64,000 nt of DNA from Staphylococcus argensis (GTDB lineage Bacteria; Bacillota; Bacilli; Staphylococcales; Staphylococcaceae): positions 567,655-631,654 of the forward strand of contig NZ_PPPX01000001.1 of NCBI RefSeq assembly GCF_002902305.1, in the 5' to 3' direction. A program made the position numbers and the translations under genes. The notes below the pieces were generated by a model, which saw nothing but the letters and a program-made list of their open reading frames with translations, did not search any database and had not been told where the DNA came from. Within the stretch, counting starts at the first letter, position 1, and each line of letters opens with the position of its first letter. This document shows positions 59,696 through 64,000 of this stretch, in pieces.

Positions 59696-60631
59696 GTGTT
59701 TCATCACGTCAGCGTCATGTTGAAAGAGACCATTGATTATTTAAATGTTAAAGCAGATGGTACTTATGTTGACTGTACTTTAGGTGGCGCGGGTCATGCC
59801 CTCTATTTGCTGAATCAATTAGGTGATCAAGGCAGATTGATTGCGATTGACCAAGACCAACATGCTTTGGACAACGCGCGAGAAGTTTTAAAAGATTACC
59901 TTGATAAAGTTACTTTTATACATAGTAATTTTCGGAATATAACAGAAATTTTAAATGATTTAAATATTGAAAAGGTAGATGGTATCTACTACGATCTTGG
60001 CGTTTCTAGTCCTCAATTAGATGTACCAGAACGTGGATTTAGTTATCATCACGATGCGAAATTGGATATGCGCATGGATCAGACTCAAGAGTTAACAGCT
60101 TATGATGTAGTTAATACGTGGTCGTTCCATGATTTGATGCGGATATTTAGTCGTTATGGTGAAGAGAAATTTGCGAAACAAATTGCAAGACGCATTGAAC
60201 AACATCGGGAGAAAGAGCCCATCGAGACGACGTTACAGCTCGTCGATATCATTAAGGAAGGTATTCTTGCTAAAGCGAGACGCAAGGGTGGCCATCCCGC
60301 GAAACGCGTCTTTCAAGCGATTCGGATTGCCGTCAATGACGAGTTAGCAGCTTTCGAAGATTCGTTGGAACAAGCTATAGCTCATACCGAGGTAAATGGC
60401 AGAATCTCTGTTATTTCCTTCCATTCCCTCGAAGACAGGCTATGTAAACAAATGTTCCAAGAATACGAGAAAGGTCCGGATGTACCGAGAGGCGTCCCAG
60501 TCTTACCGGAGGAATACACACCTAAGCTTAAACGTGTGAATCGCAAGCCAATTACCGCTACTGAAGAAGATTTAGAAGATAATAATCGTGCGCGTAGTGC
60601 GAAATTACGTGTCGCTGAGATACTTAAATAA
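59696..60631 (+). CDS. rsmH: 16S rRNA (cytosine(1402)-N4)-methyltransferase
   Basis: It methylates N4 of C1402 in the decoding centre of 16S rRNA. The 311-residue protein has the SAM motif [25 protein letters not shown], the [12 protein letters not shown] segment and the [14 protein letters not shown] signature. The start is GTG 59696, with GGAGG 7 nt upstream and the usual FHHVSVM N-terminus. Second gene of the dcw cluster. Confidence 0.95.
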   Translation: MFHHVSVMLKETIDYLNVKADGTYVDCTLGGAGHALYLLNQLGDQGRLIAIDQDQHALDNAREVLKDYLDKVTFIHSNFRNITEILNDLNIEKVDGIYYDLGVSSPQLDVPERGFSYHHDAKLDMRMDQTQELTAYDVVNTWSFHDLMRIFSRYGEEKFAKQIARRIEQHREKEPIETTLQLVDIIKEGILAKARRKGGHPAKRVFQAIRIAVNDELAAFEDSLEQAIAHTEVNGRISVISFHSLEDRLCKQMFQEYEKGPDVPRGVPVLPEEYTPKLKRVNRKPITATEEDLEDNNRARSAKLRVAEILK

Positions 60632-60647
60632 GGAGTGAATCTTAATT

Positions 60648-61043
60648 ATGGCTGTAGAAAAAATATATGAACCTTACAACACTGCACCACAACACGCACC
60701 CGAAACACAACCTTCGGAACAGCCAAAGCAGTCTGTAAAGAAGAAAGTAGTAGTTAAACTTACTAAGTTCGAGAAAATGTTATACATAGGGTTGATAACC
60801 GTAATTGCCTTTATCAGTATATATATGCTATCTTTAAAAATGGATGCGTATGATACACACGGCAAGATTGCAGATTTAGACCATAAAATCGAACAACAAG
60901 CAAGTGAAAATAGTTCTATAGAATCTGAAATTAAGAAAAACTCTTCATATGAACGCATTTACGACAAGGCAAAAGAACAAGGAATGAGCCTTAAGAACGA
61001 CAATGTAAAGGTAGTGCGTAATAATGGCGAAGCGAAAAATTAG
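60648..61043 (+). CDS. ftsL: Cell division protein FtsL
   Basis: A 131-residue bitopic divisome protein: a cytoplasmic part of about 40 residues rich in Gln, Pro and Lys, one membrane helix (about 45-65) and an extracellular leucine-zipper-like coiled coil (about 75-125). It works with DivIB/DivIC to activate FtsW-PBP1. AAGGAG precedes the ATG. It overlaps pbpA by 20 nt. Confidence 0.9.
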   Translation: MAVEKIYEPYNTAPQHAPETQPSEQPKQSVKKKVVVKLTKFEKMLYIGLITVIAFISIYMLSLKMDAYDTHGKIADLDHKIEQQASENSSIESEIKKNSSYERIYDKAKEQGMSLKNDNVKVVRNNGEAKN

Positions 61044-63366
61044 ACTTAAAAAACCCATTTTTAAACTAAAAAAAAATAAAATAGGGGCAGTCCTACTCAC
61101 TCTCGGATTCGGACTGCTCTTTTTTACGTTAGCGCTAAGATTCACTTACATCATGCTAACCGGTCACTCCTCGGGTCAAGATTTAATCATGAAAGCGAAT
61201 CAGAAATACCTCGCTCAGAAGACTGAGCAACCTGAAAGAGGTAAGATTTACGATCGCAATGGTAAGATATTAGCTGAAGACGTTGAACGGTACAAGATTG
61301 TGGCCGTCGTCGATAAGAAAGCTGACGAAGGTAGCGATAAGCCGAAACATGTGGTCGATAAAAAGAAGACCGCTAAGAAACTCGCTACTGTCTTAGATAT
61401 GAAACCGAAAGAAATTGAAGATAAACTCAATAATAAGAAAGCATTCCAAGTCGAATTTGGACAAAAAGGAACAAATATCAAATATAAAGAAAAAGAAAAA
61501 ATTGAAAAAATGAACTTACCTGGTATTGCACTTTATCCTGAAACGGAACGTTCTTACCCGAATGGCAACTTCGCTTCGCATTTGATTGGAATGGCTCAAA
61601 AAGACCCTGATACAGGCGACTTAAAGGGTGCGATGGGTGTCGAAAAGATTTTCGATAGCTATCTATCAGGTCATAAAGGATCACTCTCCTACATCAGTGA
61701 TATTTGGGGTTACATCGCTCCGAATAGTAAGAATGAGAAGATGCCGAAACGCGGTGATGACGTGCATCTCACACTCGATTCGAACGTTCAAGTCTTCGTT
61801 GAACGCGCACTCGATGAGATGGTTGATCACTTTGCACCTAAAGATCTCTTTGCGGTCGTAATGGATGCGAAGACAGGTGAAATTCTCGGTTACAGTCAAC
61901 GACCTACTTTTAACCCAGAAACAGGGAAAGACTTCGGCAAGAAATGGGCGAATGACCTTTATCAGAATACGTATGAGCCTGGGTCTACGTTCAAGACGTA
62001 TGGACTTGCAGCAGCGATTCAAGAAGGTAAGTTTAAGCCAAATGAGAAGTATAAATCGGGTCACAGAGATATCATGGGTTCACGCATCTCAGACTGGAAC
62101 AAAGTCGGTTGGGGTAAAATACCTATGACGTTAGGATTTACATACTCTTCCAACACGTTAATGATGCATCTCCAAGATTTAGTTGGCCCAGATAAGATGA
62201 AGGATTGGTACAAGAAATTTGGCTTCGGCGAAACGACAAATGGTCTCTTTGATGGCGAAGCTAAAGGTGGCATTGCTTGGGATAACGAGGCGCAACAGAA
62301 GACATCCGCCTTTGGTCAATCCACTACAGTGACACCGGTACAAATGATTCAAGCACAATCTGCATTTTATCATGATGGAAATATGGTGCGTCCGTGGTTT
62401 GTGAACAGTATAGAGAATCCAGCCACACATGATACTTTTTATAAAGGTAAAAAAGAATACAATGGTAAACCGATTACTAAGGATACAGCTAAGAAAGTCC
62501 GTACTGAGTTAGATAAGGTAGTCAACAGCGAGAAAAGTCACGCGCAGAACTATCGTTTGAAAGGCTACAGTATGGAAGGTAAGACCGGTACAGCACAAGT
62601 TGCGAGCAAGAATGGTGGATACGAAGAAGGGGACAACCCTTATTTCGTAAGCTTTATCGGTGCAGCGCCGAAGAAAGATCCACAAATCATTGTGTATGCA
62701 GGAATGTCGTTAGCTCAGAAGAACGACCAAGAAGCCTATGAAATGGGTGTGAGTCGTGCTTTCAAACCAATCATGGAGAATACGTTGAAATACTTGAATG
62801 TCGAGAATAGTAACGGCAAAGACAAATCCGATGTGAAGTATAGTAAAGTACCGGATGTCGAAGGCCAAGAATTAGACAAAGCGAAGACAAGTATTGAATC
62901 GAAATCGCTTAAAGCGGATGTGATTGGCAGTGGTAAGAAAGTAACGAAACAATCTGTGAAAGCGGACAAATCATTACTGCCACACAGTCGAGTACTATTG
63001 CTTACTGATGGCGATTTAACAATGCCTGATATGTCAGGTTGGTCGAAAGAAGATGTGGTTGCGTTTGAACAATTAACGAATATTAAAGTAGACATGAAAG
63101 GTAGTGGCTATGTCTCTGATCAATCTGTCAGCCAAGGTACTAAGGTAGGCAAGAAAGATAAAGTCACTGTATCATTATCTGCTGAAGATATTGATGGCAC
63201 CGAAGATCATAAAAAACAAGATTTAGATACGTCGAAAGATGGTAAGAAAGATAAAGATAGTAAGAATAAGGATGAGGGTTCAAAGAAGAAAGATAAAGAC
63301 AAAGATAAGAAAGATCAATCTGATCAGCATGACAACAAGCAATCTGAGAAACAATCAGATGGTTAA
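61024..63366 (+). CDS. pbpA: Penicillin-binding protein 1, division transpeptidase
   Basis: The class B penicillin-binding protein that partners FtsW in septum synthesis. The 780 residues comprise an N-terminal membrane helix (about 17-40), a dimerisation domain, and the transpeptidase domain with Ser321 in STFK (321-324), SSN (375-377) and KTG (520-522). Two PASTA domains follow (about 608-730), then a low-complexity Lys/Asp tail of about 45 residues. The tail is longer and more repetitive than I would expect. Its ATG lies inside ftsL. Confidence 0.95.
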   Translation: MAKRKIRLKKPIFKLKKNKIGAVLLTLGFGLLFFTLALRFTYIMLTGHSSGQDLIMKANQKYLAQKTEQPERGKIYDRNGKILAEDVERYKIVAVVDKKADEGSDKPKHVVDKKKTAKKLATVLDMKPKEIEDKLNNKKAFQVEFGQKGTNIKYKEKEKIEKMNLPGIALYPETERSYPNGNFASHLIGMAQKDPDTGDLKGAMGVEKIFDSYLSGHKGSLSYISDIWGYIAPNSKNEKMPKRGDDVHLTLDSNVQVFVERALDEMVDHFAPKDLFAVVMDAKTGEILGYSQRPTFNPETGKDFGKKWANDLYQNTYEPGSTFKTYGLAAAIQEGKFKPNEKYKSGHRDIMGSRISDWNKVGWGKIPMTLGFTYSSNTLMMHLQDLVGPDKMKDWYKKFGFGETTNGLFDGEAKGGIAWDNEAQQKTSAFGQSTTVTPVQMIQAQSAFYHDGNMVRPWFVNSIENPATHDTFYKGKKEYNGKPITKDTAKKVRTELDKVVNSEKSHAQNYRLKGYSMEGKTGTAQVASKNGGYEEGDNPYFVSFIGAAPKKDPQIIVYAGMSLAQKNDQEAYEMGVSRAFKPIMENTLKYLNVENSNGKDKSDVKYSKVPDVEGQELDKAKTSIESKSLKADVIGSGKKVTKQSVKADKSLLPHSRVLLLTDGDLTMPDMSGWSKEDVVAFEQLTNIKVDMKGSGYVSDQSVSQGTKVGKKDKVTVSLSAEDIDGTEDHKKQDLDTSKDGKKDKDSKNKDEGSKKKDKDKDKKDQSDQHDNKQSEKQSDG

Positions 63367-63382
63367 AGGCTTGAGAAGATAG

Positions 63383-63508
63383 AATAGCAAGTGACGGTTA
63401 CGAAACGGTAGTGCAACAATATAGGGAGTGGGAGCAGTGAAGGTGAAACTTTTAGGATAGAGCATCTCCCCTCCTTGTATGCTACCTTGTCCGTTCGCTC
63501 TTGCTATT
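63383..63508. other. Structured spacer between pbpA and mraY
   Basis: AATAGCAAG (63383-63391) pairs with CTTGCTATT (63500-63508), ACGG (63394-63397) with CCGT (63491-63494), and inside AGGGAGTGGGAG (63423-63434) with CTCCCCTCCT (63465-63474). No T-run follows the stem, so it is an internal RNA structure, an attenuator or a weak terminator in the dcw operon. Confidence 0.5.
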
Positions 63509-63565
63509 CGATACATAATCCACCAAGTAACGTGTAACATTGACCCGAGAATTGAGGAGGAAACT

Positions 63566-64000
63566 ATGATTTATTTATTGGCAGTCATTGCATTTTTAAT
63601 CACATTTATATTGGTGCCATTACTCATTCCAACTTTAAAACGAATGAAATTTGGACAAAGTATTCGTGAGGAAGGACCTCAAAGTCACATGAAGAAGACC
63701 GGTACACCTACGATGGGAGGTTTGACATTCCTCATCAGTATTATCGTGACAACGATTCTAGGCATTATCTTCACAGACTATACCGCAGAATTAACCTTGA
63801 TGCTCTTTGTCACAATTGGTTTCGGTCTCATTGGCTTTATCGACGATTACATTATTGTAGTTAAGAAGAATAACCAAGGTTTAACGAGTCTACAGAAGTT
63901 TTTAGCGCAAATCGCTATCGCAGTGATTTTCTTCTTCTTTAGCTATATATTCAACTCTGGTGATATGTCAGTGGGAATTCATATCCCATTCACTGAAACT
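63566..64000 (+). CDS. mraY: Phospho-N-acetylmuramoyl-pentapeptide transferase (3' end outside window)
   Basis: It transfers phospho-MurNAc-pentapeptide to undecaprenyl phosphate to give lipid I, the first membrane step of peptidoglycan synthesis. The first 145 residues are present and run off the right edge: helix 1, the signature EEGPQSHMKKTGTPTMGG, and FGLIGFIDDY with the Mg-binding Asp pair. AGGAGG lies before the ATG. Part of the dcw cluster, after a structured spacer. Confidence 0.95.
   Translation, partial: MIYLLAVIAFLITFILVPLLIPTLKRMKFGQSIREEGPQSHMKKTGTPTMGGLTFLISIIVTTILGIIFTDYTAELTLMLFVTIGFGLIGFIDDYIIVVKKNNQGLTSLQKFLAQIAIAVIFFFFSYIFNSGDMSVGIHIPFTET

Noticed and set aside
61681-62064. 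127-codon open frame antisense to pbpA
   Set aside because: It lies opposite the transpeptidase domain, without a ribosome site or any recognisable fold.

Overview
The window is a continuous piece of a low-GC Firmicutes chromosome, and the gene order points to the genus Staphylococcus or a very close relative such as Mammaliicoccus. The order pdhABCD - pot operon - mntH - typA - ylaN - ftsW - ctaA/ctaB/ctaM - ylbF/ylbG - rsmD - coaD - rpmF - pheST - rnhC - zapA - mutS2 - trxA - uvrC - sdhCAB - murI - mraZ/rsmH/ftsL/pbpA/mraY is the staphylococcal housekeeping backbone, and proteins such as UvrC, CtaA and SdhB look typically staphylococcal. The species cannot be named from this sequence. There is no prophage, insertion sequence, CRISPR array or rRNA operon; one tRNA gene (Arg, anticodon TCT) is present.

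Layout. 1-5800: end of a YkyA-like lipoprotein gene, then the pyruvate dehydrogenase operon. 5800-10500: UPF0223 protein and a spermidine/putrescine ABC transporter operon with its own XRE-cupin regulator; potB carries an in-frame TGA at codon 15. 10700-16100: DUF4064-type membrane proteins around the manganese transporter MntH, a DUF1054 protein and an inositol-monophosphatase-family enzyme. 16200-25000: TypA, small YlaI/YlaN-type proteins, FtsW, and the heme A/cytochrome oxidase assembly genes ctaA, ctaB and ctaM. Pyruvate carboxylase, which sits between ftsW and ctaA in S. aureus and B. subtilis, is missing here. 25000-34300: a short UvrA paralogue, a CAP-domain protein, YlbF/YlbG, a GDPD-family enzyme, RsmD, CoaD, TmcAL, YceD and ribosomal protein L32. 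34400-46300: an rRNA/tRNA methyltransferase, a T-box-controlled pheST operon, RNase HIII, ZapA-CvpA-PolX-MutS2 and thioredoxin. The isd heme-uptake cluster found between rpmF and this methyltransferase in S. aureus is absent. 46500-54300: UvrC, succinate dehydrogenase, MurI, RdgB and a YfcE-type phosphodiesterase. 54400-57300: an accessory-looking pocket with a candidate small RNA, a coiled-coil tail-anchored protein of unknown function, tRNA-Arg, a HAD hydrolase and a YlbP-type acetyltransferase. 57400-64000: bacillithiol synthesis (bshC) and the start of the division and cell wall (dcw) cluster.

The genes mostly serve central metabolism (Pdh, Sdh, heme A), cell division and wall synthesis (FtsW, ZapA, MurI, MraZ-MraY), translation and DNA repair. 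Regulatory signals visible in the sequence include a T-box, an MntR-type palindrome, candidate cre and Fur-like sites, and 10-bp-spaced MraZ boxes.

The less ordinary content lies in the intergenic regions. A family of long inverted-repeat elements occurs four times in long and short forms. A 116-bp direct repeat lies between ctaA and ctaB. Two structured transcripts end in strong terminators (after ylaN, and at 54455-54563). A six-codon ORF with an ideal ribosome binding site overlaps the ftsW start.
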